Assembly: GCA_002279355.1 (NCBI GenBank)
Contig: NCBV01000026.1
Location: 1-39,496, forward strand
DNA: 39,496 bases
From: Acidiphilium sp. 37-60-79
Lineage (GTDB): Bacteria > Pseudomonadota > Alphaproteobacteria > Acetobacterales > Acetobacteraceae
Reading direction: 5' to 3'
Shown: piece after piece, positions 1-7,864 of the stretch
Layout of the letters: every line of letters starts with the position of its first letter
Numbering within the stretch: the first letter of the stretch is position 1
Notes under the pieces: generated by a model
Seen by the model: only the letters and a program-made list of their open reading frames with translations
The model's database searches: none
What the model was told of the DNA's origin: nothing
Made by a program: the position numbers and the translations under genes

Positions 1-277
1 CGTCACCGACGCGAATGACTACGCCGAACACGTCGCCGCCACCCTCAAAGCAGCCGGCCTCTCAGTCATCAGCGACACCCGCAACGAAAAAATCAACGCA
101 AAAATCCGCGACCTCAGCCTCGCCTTGGTCCCCAACATCCTCGTCGTCGGCCGCCGCGAAGCCGAGCAACAAACCGTTTCGCTCCGCCGCCTCGGCAGCG
201 ATGCCTCGCAGTCGATGACGCTCGACGACATGGTCACCGCGCTGAAAACCGAGGCTACGCCGCCGGATTTAAGGTAG
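1..277 (+). CDS. thrS: Threonyl-tRNA synthetase, C-terminal end (partial)
   Basis: The frame opening at base 2 reads about 91 residues to a TAG at 275-277 and is cut by the left window edge. It carries the C-terminal anticodon-binding domain of class II synthetases: an alternating alpha/beta pattern with the stretches [20 protein letters not shown] and [11 protein letters not shown], ending in the usual VSLRRLG/MTLDDMV pattern. ThrRS charges tRNA-Thr in the cytoplasm. Only the tRNA-recognition part is visible; the catalytic core lies upstream. A short A/T-rich hairpin follows the stop. Identification is from family resemblance of the C-terminus alone. Confidence 0.85.
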   Translation, partial: VTDANDYAEHVAATLKAAGLSVISDTRNEKINAKIRDLSLALVPNILVVGRREAEQQTVSLRRLGSDASQSMTLDDMVTALKTEATPPDLR

Positions 278-292
278 GTTAAGGGTAAGACT

Positions 293-316
293 GCTTTTTT
301 GTAAAAAAGCAAAAAA
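293..316 (+). terminator. Hairpin after thrS, probable terminator
   Basis: A perfect 8-bp stem (GCTTTTTT / AAAAAAGC) with a 2-nt GT loop at 293-310 is followed by an A-run and then a T-run ending near 320. It sits 15 bp after the thrS stop codon. The stem is A/T-rich rather than G/C-rich, so termination strength is uncertain. Confidence 0.5.
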
Positions 317-408
317 TTTTTGGTTATCGGTGCCCGGGGCATGGTCTCGCGCATCGGACCAACTGATTAGCGCGCTCTGCGCGACATTTCAGGGGGGGTT
401 TCGCTGCG

Positions 409-807
409 ATGAGGTCACCGGCCAGCGATTTCGACGCTAACGCCCTTGTGATAGAATTCTGGCGACTGATGGCGACCAATGATTTCCATGCGGTCGGGGC
501 CGTCCTGGCACAGGAATTTACCCTGGAATGGCCGCAGTCCGGCGAATTGATCCGCGGCGCACGAAATTTCGCGCTGCTCAACGCCGAATACCCCGCACAC
601 GGGCCATGGCGCTTCACCATCAATCAGATCGTCGCGCAGGGCGAGACGGTCGTTTCGGACGTCTCCGTGACCGATGGCGTCCAACAGGGGCGCGCGATCT
701 CGTTTTTCACCCTCGCAGGCGACAAAATCATGAAAATCGTCGAGTTCTGGCCGGAGCCTTATGCGCCGCCCCATGATCGCGGACGGTTTACCGAACCATT
801 GATCTGA
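409..807 (+). CDS. SnoaL-like (NTF2-fold) domain protein
   Basis: 132 residues. The pattern is that of a SnoaL/NTF2-like alpha+beta barrel: an N-terminal helix with ALVIEFWRLMATNDFHAVGA, then EFTLEWPQSGELIRGARNF, and a terminal strand set with ISFFTLAGDKIMKIVEFWPE. The last motif is the usual 'F...gdkI....eyw' end of SnoaL proteins. These small cytoplasmic proteins may be enzymes or simple ligand-binding folds, so the substrate cannot be told. It lies alone between thrS and a minus-strand operon. The ATG at 409 is used because it precedes the conserved first helix; the upstream G-run is only a weak ribosome site. Confidence 0.75.
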   Translation: MRSPASDFDANALVIEFWRLMATNDFHAVGAVLAQEFTLEWPQSGELIRGARNFALLNAEYPAHGPWRFTINQIVAQGETVVSDVSVTDGVQQGRAISFFTLAGDKIMKIVEFWPEPYAPPHDRGRFTEPLI

Positions 808-905
808 CCAACCCTGTCGCGCGCCTTGGCATGGTCACCGCCACCCCAACGCCCGCATCACACCAGGATCGAACGGCACCACACCATGCGCCATCGGCGA
901 CACGT

Positions 906-1133
906 TCAGACCCATCGGATCATCATATCCCCAAAGCGCTCAGCCATTCCCGCCGCCCCGGCAATCCAAGCCGCAATCGCCGCACGGGAGGTCGCCTTGT
1001 CACGCGGATCAACCGCGTCCTCTAAATCGAGCACCACCATGCCAGCGCCAGAATCACGCGCCTTATCAAACCGGTCCGCACGATGGCCTGGTGCGAATAA
1101 ATAGCTGGTCGGCAACGGCATCGGCTCAATCAC
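906..1133 (-). pseudogene. Truncated CitE-like (HpcH/HpaI aldolase) gene
   Basis: Only 75 codons remain from a GTG start. Residues about 8-55 match the N-terminus of citrate lyase beta-subunit-like proteins (HpcH/HpaI aldolase family): SYLFAPGHRADRFDKA followed by GAGMVVLDLEDAVDP, the first metal/substrate strand of the TIM barrel. Family members run about 270-300 residues, so roughly three quarters is missing, including the catalytic Arg and Glu later in the barrel. The frame ends at TGA and the next 98 bp to 807 hold no recognisable remainder. It starts 6 bp after the dut stop and was probably the last gene of the ubiE-coaBC-dut unit. I call it a 3'-deleted pseudogene. Confidence 0.7.
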
Positions 1134-1139
1134 GCCGGT

Positions 1140-1610
1140 TCATCCCCCCATCGGGAGCGAAATATCATTAAGCCCCGTGCTGCCAAACCCGCCCGCATCG
1201 CGCGCCGTCGCCTCCAGCGTTTCGCTCTCGCGCCACACCGCCCGATAAACCGGCGCTAACACGCCTTGCGCAATCCGCATCCCCCGCGTCACCACAAAAT
1301 GATCCGCACCGGCATTCAGCAGCAAAATCTGCACCTCGCCGCGATAATCAGCATCAATCGTGCCCGGACTATTCACCACCATAATCCCCGATTTCAGCGC
1401 AAGGCCCGAACGTGGCCGAATTTGCAACTCATAATCGGGCGGCAACGCCATCGCAAAACCGGCTGGGATCAGCGCCCGCGCTCCCGGCGCTAACACCAAA
1501 TCCTCGCTCACCGCCGCGCAAATATCCATCCCCGCCGCCCCCGCGCTCGCATAAGCAGGCAGCGGCAAATCCGCACCATGCGCCAATCGCTTGAGCAATA
1601 CCTCAATCAT
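1140..1610 (-). CDS. dut: dUTP diphosphatase (dUTPase)
   Basis: 156 residues, normal for the trimeric dUTPase family. It hydrolyses dUTP to dUMP and pyrophosphate, keeping uracil out of DNA and feeding dTMP synthesis. All five family motifs are visible in order: [11 protein letters not shown] near residue 25, PRSGLALK near 67, [11 protein letters not shown] near 84 (with the catalytic Asp), [10 protein letters not shown] near 112 and [10 protein letters not shown] near 137, the last capping the active site of a neighbouring subunit. Its ATG (1608-1610) overlaps the coaBC stop in an ATGA arrangement, so the two are translationally coupled. Confidence 0.95.
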   Translation of the reverse strand: MIEVLLKRLAHGADLPLPAYASAGAAGMDICAAVSEDLVLAPGARALIPAGFAMALPPDYELQIRPRSGLALKSGIMVVNSPGTIDADYRGEVQILLLNAGADHFVVTRGMRIAQGVLAPVYRAVWRESETLEATARDAGGFGSTGLNDISLPMGG

Positions 1611-2815
1611 GCCGCAAACACCGATGCAATCCGCGCCGCAAGCCGGTCAGCAACCGCCTCCTTGGGGGCCCGCGGCCAAATCTCGCTCCCCGCCTCAGTC
1701 ACCAACATAATTTCATTCTCCGCACCGCCCATAATGCCGGTCTCCTCACGCACATCATTCGCCACAATCCAGTCACAGCCCTTGCGCACCCTTTTTTGCG
1801 CCGCCTGCTCAGCCACATCCTCAGTCTCCGCCGCAAAGCCAATCACCAAGCGCGGGCGCGCCGCCCCTAACATCGAAATTTCGCGCAGAATATCGGGGTT
1901 CTCATGCAAATCGAACACCGGCATCCCCGCCGCCTTTTTCAGCTTGGTGTCCCGCGGCACAACATGCCAATCCGCGACTGCCGCGCAAAATACCGCGATA
2001 TCCGCAGGCATCGCCGCCTGCACCGCCGCGAACATCTCCCGCGCCGTCTCCACCCGTACCACCGCAACGCCGGGCGGGTCGGCGAGAAATACCGGCCCGG
2101 AAATCAGCGTTACCCGCGCCCCTAATCGCGCCAGCGATGCCGCAATCGCATGGCCCTGCCGCCCAGAACTCCGATTGGCCAAATACCGCACCGGATCAAT
2201 CGGCTCATGCGTCGGCCCGCTGGTCACCACCGCATGATACCCCGCCAACGCGCCTGCCGGCCGCAGCAGCGCCGCAATCGCGGATAAAATCACGGTCGGC
2301 TCCGCCAATCGCCCCGGCCCGAATTCGCCGCACGCCATCGGCCCCTCGTCAGGCCCGACCATTTCCACACCACGCCCGCGCAATGTCGCCATATTGGCAA
2401 TCGTCGCCGCGTGCTGCCACATCCGCACATTCATCGCAGGGGCCACCAAAACCGGCTTGTCGGTCGCGAGCAGCAGGGTGCTGGCGAGGTCATCGGCAAG
2501 CCCCGCCGCCATTTTCGCCAAAATATCCGCCGATCCCGGCACCACCACCAGCAAATCCGCACTGCGCGAGAGCTGAATATGCCCCATCTCGCTCGCCTCG
2601 GTGAGCGAAAATAGCTCAGTATAAACCCGGTCCTCGCACAAAGCCTGCACCGATAACGCGGTCACAAACTCCGCCCCACCCCGCGTCAGCACGGCGCGCA
2701 CCGAAGCCCCCGCTTGGCGCAGCAACCGGATCAATTCCAGCGCCTTATAGGCCGCAATCCCGCCCGCAATAATCAATAAAATCCGCTTGCCGGTGAGGTC
2801 CGGCGCCCCGCTCAC
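1607..2815 (-). CDS. coaBC: Bifunctional phosphopantothenoylcysteine decarboxylase / phosphopantothenate-cysteine ligase
   Basis: 402 residues from a GTG at 2813-2815. The protein makes 4'-phosphopantetheine in coenzyme A synthesis. The N-terminal flavoprotein (CoaC) half shows GGIAAYK near residue 17, the active-site His in [19 protein letters not shown], and the Cys-containing [14 protein letters not shown] loop. The CoaB half begins near residue 186 with [20 protein letters not shown] and has the KLKK motif. The open frame extends further upstream inside ubiE, but the GTG overlapping the ubiE TGA places the start right before the conserved [13 protein letters not shown] strand, so the longer 468-codon reading is rejected. 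In many alphaproteobacteria ubiB sits between ubiE and coaBC; here it does not. Confidence 0.93.
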   Translation of the reverse strand: MSGAPDLTGKRILLIIAGGIAAYKALELIRLLRQAGASVRAVLTRGGAEFVTALSVQALCEDRVYTELFSLTEASEMGHIQLSRSADLLVVVPGSADILAKMAAGLADDLASTLLLATDKPVLVAPAMNVRMWQHAATIANMATLRGRGVEMVGPDEGPMACGEFGPGRLAEPTVILSAIAALLRPAGALAGYHAVVTSGPTHEPIDPVRYLANRSSGRQGHAIAASLARLGARVTLISGPVFLADPPGVAVVRVETAREMFAAVQAAMPADIAVFCAAVADWHVVPRDTKLKKAAGMPVFDLHENPDILREISMLGAARPRLVIGFAAETEDVAEQAAQKRVRKGCDWIVANDVREETGIMGGAENEIMLVTEAGSEIWPRAPKEAVADRLAARIASVFAA

Positions 2816-3567
2816 AGCCGCCAACCCGCATGAATCGCCGCAATCCCGCCGCTCAAATTGCGAAAACTCACCCGCGCAAACCCAGCCCCCCGCATCATCG
2901 CCGCCAATGTCTCCTGATCGGGAAACATCCTGATGCTTTCGGCCAAATATTGATAACTCTCCCGGTCCTTCGCCACCAGCGCGCCAATCTCGGGCAACGC
3001 CTTGAACGACCAATTCTCATAAAGCGGAGCCGCCACCGCGATCTGCAACTTGGAAAACTCCAAGCAAAAAAACCGCCCCCCCGGCTTGAGCACCCGCCTT
3101 GCCTCGGCCAGCACCCGCTCCTTATTGGTGCAATTGCGCAACCCGAACGCCATGCTCACCCGGTCCACCACCCCATCGGGCAGCGGCAGCGCCTCCGCAT
3201 CGGTCACCAGCCAAGAAATCCCCTCGACCAAGCCGTGATTTTCCGCCCGCGCCCGCCCCACCGAAAGCATCGAGCCATTAATATCACTCAGCAAAACCGG
3301 CCCGCCGCCGCGTTTGCGCCACTGAAAGCTGATATCCCCGGTGCCGCCCGCCAAATCGAGCAGGCGCAAATTTGGCCGTGGCCCGAGTGCTGTGACGAAC
3401 TCGCGCTTCCAAAGCCGATGCACCCCCAATGACATCAAATCATTCATGATGTCGTAGCGCCGTGCCACGCTATCGAACACATCGCGCACCCGCGCGGATT
3501 TTTCCGCCCGCAGCACCGTGGAAAACCCAAAATCGACGGTATCGCCTATGCTGGTCTCGCTCATCAT
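2812..3567 (-). CDS. ubiE: Ubiquinone/menaquinone biosynthesis C-methyltransferase
   Basis: 251 residues (250 if the second of two adjacent ATGs is used). UbiE C-methylates the demethylated quinone ring with S-adenosylmethionine. Signature 1 is seen as YDIMNDLMSLGVHRLWK near residues 38-54. The SAM-binding loop is LLDLAGGTGDIS at 69-80. Signature 2 is RVSMAFGLRNCTNKE, and a LKPGGRFFCLEFS strand follows. Its stop codon overlaps the coaBC start. The promoter must lie in the 25-bp gap to the divergent mutM or inside mutM. Confidence 0.95.
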   Translation of the reverse strand: MMSETSIGDTVDFGFSTVLRAEKSARVRDVFDSVARRYDIMNDLMSLGVHRLWKREFVTALGPRPNLRLLDLAGGTGDISFQWRKRGGGPVLLSDINGSMLSVGRARAENHGLVEGISWLVTDAEALPLPDGVVDRVSMAFGLRNCTNKERVLAEARRVLKPGGRFFCLEFSKLQIAVAAPLYENWSFKALPEIGALVAKDRESYQYLAESIRMFPDQETLAAMMRGAGFARVSFRNLSGGIAAIHAGWRL

Positions 3568-3592
3568 CCCAGTCTATAGCCTCAAACCGATC

Positions 3593-4420
3593 ATGCCGGA
3601 ACTCCCCGAAGTTGAAACCGTAATGCGCGGGCTCGATGCCGCCTTGACCGGCCAAATCATCGCCCGCACCGAACTTGCCCGCAGCGATTTGCGCTGGCCC
3701 GTGCCCGATGGCCTGGTCCAAGCCCTCACCGGCGCGCGCGTCGCCGGATTCCGTCGGCGCGGCAAATATATTCTGCTCCGCCTTGATCGCGGTTTTTCGC
3801 TGTTGATCCATCTCGGCATGTCAGGGCGCATGACCATCGATCAAGCGCCCCAACCCCATCAGCATTTTTCGCTCTACACCGCATCGGGCCGGGTGGTCGG
3901 CTTTGTCGATCCCCGCCGCTTCGGCGCGCTCGATCTGGTCGCCACCGAGGCCGAGGATCAGCATTGGCTGCTCGCCAAACTCGGCCCCGAACCGCTGGAG
4001 CCAGCCCTCACACTGACCTATCTCGCCCGCGCCCTCGCGGGCAAATCCAGCGCCATCAAAATTTCGCTCCTCGATCAAGCCCTCATCGCGGGCATCGGCA
4101 ATATCTATGCGAGCGAAGCCCTGCACCGCGCAGGCATCAACCCCACCACCCCCTCCGGCAAACTCAGCCGCAAACGCCTAACCACCCTGATCGCCGCGAT
4201 CCGCGAAACCCTAAGCGATGCCATCGCCGCCGGCGGCTCCAGCCTGCGTGACTACGCCCAACCCTCCGGCGAACTTGGCTATTTCCAACATGCGTGGCGC
4301 GTTTATGACCGCGCTGGCGCGCCCTGCGCCCAATGCCCCGGTCCGCCGCGCTGCGCGGGCATCACCCGGATCGTGCAATCAAACCGTGCGACCTATTATT
4401 GCCCGGTCTCGCAAGCCTGA
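3593..4420 (+). CDS. mutM: Formamidopyrimidine-DNA glycosylase
   Basis: 275 residues. Fpg/MutM removes 8-oxoguanine and FaPy lesions by a glycosylase/AP-lyase mechanism. The ATG at 3593 is fixed by the N-terminal PELPEVETV, whose Pro (after Met removal) is the catalytic nucleophile; the upstream in-frame ATG at 3518 would bury it. Further landmarks are RRGKYILL (catalytic Lys), LGMSGR, DPRRFG, LLDQALIAGIGNIYASE and the H2TH region. The C-terminal zinc finger starts CAQC but ends YYCPVSQA, so the fourth Cys of the usual CxxC...CxxC is Ser. An extra Cys lies between (PPRCAG). The last 25 bp overlap the end of convergent trpF. Confidence 0.93.
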   Translation: MPELPEVETVMRGLDAALTGQIIARTELARSDLRWPVPDGLVQALTGARVAGFRRRGKYILLRLDRGFSLLIHLGMSGRMTIDQAPQPHQHFSLYTASGRVVGFVDPRRFGALDLVATEAEDQHWLLAKLGPEPLEPALTLTYLARALAGKSSAIKISLLDQALIAGIGNIYASEALHRAGINPTTPSGKLSRKRLTTLIAAIRETLSDAIAAGGSSLRDYAQPSGELGYFQHAWRVYDRAGAPCAQCPGPPRCAGITRIVQSNRATYYCPVSQA

Positions 4421-5028
4421 CGCGCCGCCACCACAAACGCCTCAATCAGCGCCGCCGATTTCTGCCCCGGCGCGGTTTCCACCCCGGACGCCACATCCAC
4501 CGCATGCGCGCCACTCGCGGCAATCGCCGCCCCCACATTCTCCACCGTCAACCCGCCCGCCAGCAACCACGGCGCGGGTGATCGCCAGCCGCGCAGCATC
4601 GCCCAATCAAGCCGCAGCCCATTCCCGCCCGGACGATCCGCCCCATCGGGCGCCTTCGCCTCGATCACAAACCCGTCCAACCCCTCATCATCCCGCGGCA
4701 AATCAGCCAGCGCGCTCACCCCAACCGCCCGCCATACCGGCAAGCCAAACCTCTCGCGCACTGCCCGGCAGCGCTCGGCGCTGGCATAAAGCTGCAGCAC
4801 ATCCAAGCGGCAGGCGCCCAGCACCGCACAAATCGCCGCATCCTCCGGCTCAACAAACAAGCCCACGCTCGGCGCCCAATCATCCCCCGCCATCGCCACC
4901 ACGTGCTCAGGCGTCACCCAGCGCGGCGAACGCGGATAAAAATTAAACCCCAACCACGTCGCCCCCACCGCCACCGCCGCACGATAGGATGCCTCGCTAT
5001 TAATCCCGCAAATTTTAACCGCAATCAT
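4396..5028 (-). CDS. trpF: Phosphoribosylanthranilate isomerase
   Basis: 210 residues, normal for this TIM barrel. It converts N-(5-phosphoribosyl)anthranilate to CdRP in tryptophan synthesis. VKICGI at residues 4-9 holds the catalytic Cys. The substrate-contact stretches are FNFYPRSPRWV, VGLFVEP, LQLYASAE (usually QLHG), LLAGGLTVENV and AVDVASGVE, the phosphate-binding end. In most genomes trpF precedes trpB/trpA; here it follows pyrF, its ATG overlapping the pyrF TGA. trpBA are not in view. Confidence 0.92.
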   Translation of the reverse strand: MIAVKICGINSEASYRAAVAVGATWLGFNFYPRSPRWVTPEHVVAMAGDDWAPSVGLFVEPEDAAICAVLGACRLDVLQLYASAERCRAVRERFGLPVWRAVGVSALADLPRDDEGLDGFVIEAKAPDGADRPGGNGLRLDWAMLRGWRSPAPWLLAGGLTVENVGAAIAASGAHAVDVASGVETAPGQKSAALIEAFVVAARQACETGQ

Positions 5029-5726
5029 ACCGCCACCGCCATCTCGGCGCCAATCGCCGCCGCCGCCGCCGCCGGATCAGCCGCCTGGGTGATCGGCCGC
5101 CCGACCACTAAATAATCCGCCCCCGCAGCCATCGCCGCCGCGGGCGTCGCGGTGCGCGCCTGATCATCCTGCGCCGACCCTATCGGCCTGATCCCCGGCA
5201 CCACCAAAATCGGCTCAGCACCAAACGCCGCCCTGATCGCGCCAATCTCCGAGGCGCTGCACACCAACCCATCCGCCCCGGCATCCAGCGCCAGCCGCGC
5301 CAGCCGCAAAACCTGCTCACCCGGCGTCGCCATCACCCCCGTCGCCGCCAAATCCGCGGGCGCCAAACTGGTCAACACCGTCACCGCGAGCAAGCGCGGC
5401 CGCGCTGACCCCGCCGCCTCCGCCGCCGTGCGCGCAGCGGTAATCATCGCCGCCCCGCCCGCCGCATGCAACGTGACCATCGCGGGTGGCCGGCCCAGCA
5501 ATGCCCGCATCGCGCCCGCAACCGTATTGGGAATATCGTGCAGCTTCAAATCCAAAAACACCGGCGCGCCGCCCGCCCAATCAAGGCAAGCAGGCCCATG
5601 CGCGCAAAAAACCTCCAGCCCCAGCTTGATCAGCCCCACATGCGGGCGCAGCGCCGCAATTAGCCGCGCCGCCTGCACCGCATCCGCAGTATCAATGGCG
5701 GCAATCAGCCGGGAAGGGGCGTTCAT
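5025..5726 (-). CDS. pyrF: Orotidine 5'-phosphate decarboxylase
   Basis: 233 residues from the ATG at 5724-5726. It performs the last step of UMP synthesis, OMP to UMP. The start is set by MNAPSRLIAAIDTAD, where AID is the first barrel strand. GLIKLGLEVF and the active-site FLDLKLHDIPNTV (Asp-Lys-x-x-Asp type) follow near residue 60. VTVLTS and the terminal VVPGIRP and GADYLVVGRPIT phosphate loops close the barrel. It lies 8 bp after the lapA-like gene and overlaps trpF. The frame is open further upstream, but that part only shadows the lapA-like gene. Confidence 0.94.
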   Translation of the reverse strand: MNAPSRLIAAIDTADAVQAARLIAALRPHVGLIKLGLEVFCAHGPACLDWAGGAPVFLDLKLHDIPNTVAGAMRALLGRPPAMVTLHAAGGAAMITAARTAAEAAGSARPRLLAVTVLTSLAPADLAATGVMATPGEQVLRLARLALDAGADGLVCSASEIGAIRAAFGAEPILVVPGIRPIGSAQDDQARTATPAAAMAAGADYLVVGRPITQAADPAAAAAAIGAEMAVAV

Positions 5727-5734
5727 GCCGCCCG

Positions 5735-6034
5735 CTATGCGGGTGGTGGCGCGGCAGTCCGCGCAGGGGCAATCTCGACCGGCTTCACCGTGCTTGCCGC
5801 CTGCATGCTGGCAATCTGCTTCTCCGCCCGCTTCGCCCGCCGCATCGCCCCCATCCGGGCTGGCAAATGCCAAAGCAGGCCCACCAGCACGCCCAGCACC
5901 AGGCCCACCAGCACCACCACACTCAGCGGCAATTCGGTCAGCGTGCCCAGCGGCCAAAACCCAACCGGCACCGCCTCACGATTGGAGAGCAAAAATATCG
6001 CCAGCAGCAAAATAACCAGCGCGCCAAAAATCAA
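5735..6034 (-). CDS. LapA-domain small membrane protein
   Basis: About 99 residues. Two hydrophobic segments, roughly residues 1-16 (ALVILLLAIFLLSN) and 36-58 (PLSVVVLVGLVLGVLVGLLW), flank a NREAVPVGFWPLG loop. A basic cytoplasmic tail (MRRAKRAEKQ) and a Pro/Ala-rich end follow. This is the layout of LapA/YciS-type inner-membrane proteins, which in enterics work with LapB in lipopolysaccharide assembly. As in many proteobacteria it follows ihfB directly and precedes pyrF. No ATG is available: TTG at 6034 is the best visible start, but the frame is open to a CTG overlapping the ihfB stop. The N-terminus is uncertain. Confidence 0.8.
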   Translation of the reverse strand: MIFGALVILLLAIFLLSNREAVPVGFWPLGTLTELPLSVVVLVGLVLGVLVGLLWHLPARMGAMRRAKRAEKQIASMQAASTVKPVEIAPARTAAPPPA

Positions 6035-6045
6035 TCGAACGGTTT

Positions 6046-6381
6046 TCAGAGGGAAACTCCATCGCGCTTGGCCGCCCGGGATGAACTGGCTTTCGCCGGG
6101 CTACCCTCATTGACCATTTCGCGCAATTCCCGCCCCGCGCGAAAAAACGGCACACTCTTCTCTGCCACCTCAACCGTCTCCCCGGTGCGCGGATTGCGCC
6201 CCACCCGCGCACGCCGCCGCTTCACCGAAAACGCCCCAAAGCCGCGCAGCTCAACCCGCCCGCCTTCCGCCAGCGCCGCCGTCATTTCATCAAAAATCGC
6301 GGTGACCACCCGCTCAATATCGCCAAGGGTCAAATGCTTGTGCTCTTCGGCCAACGCCGCCACCAATTCGGATCGCGTCAT
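6046..6381 (-). CDS. ihfB: Integration host factor subunit beta
   Basis: 111 residues. IHF is a heterodimeric DNA-bending protein of the HU family. The start [17 protein letters not shown] at 6381 is supported by a GGAGGAG about 8 nt upstream. [15 protein letters not shown] leads into the family signature [20 protein letters not shown], which forms the beta arm that inserts a Pro into the minor groove. The tail after residue 95 is basic and slightly longer than in E. coli. It heads the unit ihfB > lapA-like > pyrF > trpF. Confidence 0.95.
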   Translation of the reverse strand: MTRSELVAALAEEHKHLTLGDIERVVTAIFDEMTAALAEGGRVELRGFGAFSVKRRRARVGRNPRTGETVEVAEKSVPFFRAGRELREMVNEGSPAKASSSRAAKRDGVSL

Positions 6382-6504
6382 GATCGGGCTCCTCCAAACC
6401 ATCGTCTCTGCCGCAGATTTTTGCGCTGGTCAACAAAATGTTAATCTGCATCGCCTTGATAAATCACTAATTTACCAGCGAGAACCGTAACGTTCAACGC
6501 AGGG

Positions 6505-7149
6505 TTACAGATGCAACGCCGTGCGCAACCCCTCAATCATAAATTGCGCCGCCAGCGCCGCCACCAAAATCCCCAGCACCCGCCCCATCACGCTCGCCCC
6601 GGTCACCCCGGTCAAATGCGCCAGCAGCCGCGAGGCGCGCATCGCAATGAACGTGCCGATAATCAACACCGCCAACGCCAGCGTCACCGCGATAATCGCC
6701 ACCACATCAGACCCGGCCTTGGCATGGAGCAAAATCATCGTGGTCATCGCCCCTGGCCCGGCAATCAGCGGAATCGCCAGCGGAAACACGCTGATATCCT
6801 CGCCCGTCGCCGTCACCGCCGCACGCTCCTCATCGGTCGAGCGCAATTCATGCTTGGCCGTCACCATGTCCTTGGCCGACAGAAACAGCAGCGCGCCACC
6901 GGCAATCTGCAAGGCCGGAATCCCAATCCCCAACACCCGCAGCAGCGCCTCACCGGCAATGCCAAACACCAGCAGCACCACAAAACTCACAATCGAGGCC
7001 CGCCGCGCCATCGCATGGCACTTCGCCGGCGCATCCTTGACCGTCAGCGCGGCAAACACAATGCCGGTGCCAATCGGATCGATAATCACGAACAGCGCCA
7101 CCACCGCATATAAAAAATCGCCAATCCCGCTGGTCAACACGCTATTCAC
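6505..7149 (-). CDS. MarC family integral membrane protein
   Basis: About 214 residues with six predicted hydrophobic segments in a 3+3 pattern. The first is preceded by the family-typical ALFVIIDPIGTGIVFAAL. The second half starts with PLAIPLIAGPGAMTTMILL, the other strong MarC/UPF0056 signature. Despite the old name the family is not proven to give multidrug resistance; its transport role is unknown. The likely start is the GTG at 7147-7149, 3 codons before another in-frame GTG; an upstream TTG at 7152 is possible. The start overlaps the end of mobA, suggesting coupling. Confidence 0.9.
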   Translation of the reverse strand: MNSVLTSGIGDFLYAVVALFVIIDPIGTGIVFAALTVKDAPAKCHAMARRASIVSFVVLLVFGIAGEALLRVLGIGIPALQIAGGALLFLSAKDMVTAKHELRSTDEERAAVTATGEDISVFPLAIPLIAGPGAMTTMILLHAKAGSDVVAIIAVTLALAVLIIGTFIAMRASRLLAHLTGVTGASVMGRVLGILVAALAAQFMIEGLRTALHL

Positions 7150-7744
7150 CAACCCTCTCCGCCGCCGCCAAATCCTCTGGCGTGTTGATATTCATGAACG
7201 GATCGCCCGGATGATCAAAGCGCACTGTCCGCATCCCAATCGACGCCGCAAAATCGCGCACCCGATGCGCCCCCGGTGCCGCCAGAAATGCGGCCAATGG
7301 CTCAGCCGCCGCACTCGGCCATAGCGCGACCAAATGATGCAGCCGCCCGCCATGCTCAACCACCGTCGGCGCCGCCCCCAGCCGCGCACGCAAATCAAGC
7401 GGCATAAAAATCGTATCCACCGGCACGCTCAAAATCTGCGCCACCCCGGCCTGCTCGGCCCAGCGCAGCCCAGCCAAAATCCCCGCCAACGGCCCTAAAC
7501 CGGCAAATTCGCCATCCCCCAGCGCGATCATCCCCGGAAATTGCCCGCCAAAGCGCGCCACAGCACGCTCAGGCTCAGCCCCCGCCGCCACCATCACCTG
7601 ATCCACCTGCGGTGCCAATCGCGCCAGCGTATGCGCCATCAAGCGGCGCCCGCGCACCTCCAGCAGCGCCTTATCGGCCCCGCCCATGCGCAACCCGCGA
7701 CCGCCCGCGAGAATCAACCCGATGCAGTATCTATTATCCATCAT
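7142..7744 (-). CDS. mobA: Molybdenum cofactor guanylyltransferase
   Basis: 200 residues. MobA attaches GMP to Mo-molybdopterin, producing the bis-MGD precursor. The nucleotide-binding loop LAGGRGLRMGGADKAL is at residues 11-26. GLGPLAGILAGL and a metal-binding Asp in SVPVDTIF (usually CD.P) near residue 112 follow. The C-terminal FMNINTPEDLAAAE is the standard family ending. There are two adjacent ATGs (7744 and 7741). No other Mo-cofactor gene lies in the window. Confidence 0.9.
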   Translation of the reverse strand: MMDNRYCIGLILAGGRGLRMGGADKALLEVRGRRLMAHTLARLAPQVDQVMVAAGAEPERAVARFGGQFPGMIALGDGEFAGLGPLAGILAGLRWAEQAGVAQILSVPVDTIFMPLDLRARLGAAPTVVEHGGRLHHLVALWPSAAAEPLAAFLAAPGAHRVRDFAASIGMRTVRFDHPGDPFMNINTPEDLAAAERVGE

Positions 7745-7775
7745 CGATCAAGCGCGAATAAGGGGGGGAGCAAAA

Positions 7776-7852
7776 TGGGGCGAACGACGGGGATCGAACC
7801 CGCGACAACCGGTACCACAAACCGGCGCTCTACCAACTGAGCTACGTCCGCC
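7776..7852 (-). tRNA. tRNA-His (GTG anticodon)
   Basis: The reverse strand folds into a complete cloverleaf. The acceptor stem has the extra 5' G typical of tRNA-His, and the discriminator is C. The D arm contains AGCTCAGTTGGTAGAG. The anticodon stem CCGGT/ACCGG holds the loop TTGTGGT with anticodon GTG. The T arm is GGGTTCGATCC-type and the 3' CCA is encoded (7776-7778). It lies between mobA and the aminotransferase gene, all on the minus strand. Confidence 0.96.
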
Positions 7853-7864
7853 ACCGAGGCCGAT

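Noticed and set aside
1607-3013. Long 468-codon version of coaBC
   Set aside because: The first 66 codons lie within ubiE and are not CoaC-like; the GTG overlapping the ubiE stop fits the family start.
4218-4946. Ser/Pro-rich 242-codon plus-strand frame across the mutM end and trpF
   Set aside because: Shadow of trpF on the opposite strand; extreme Pro/Ser content.
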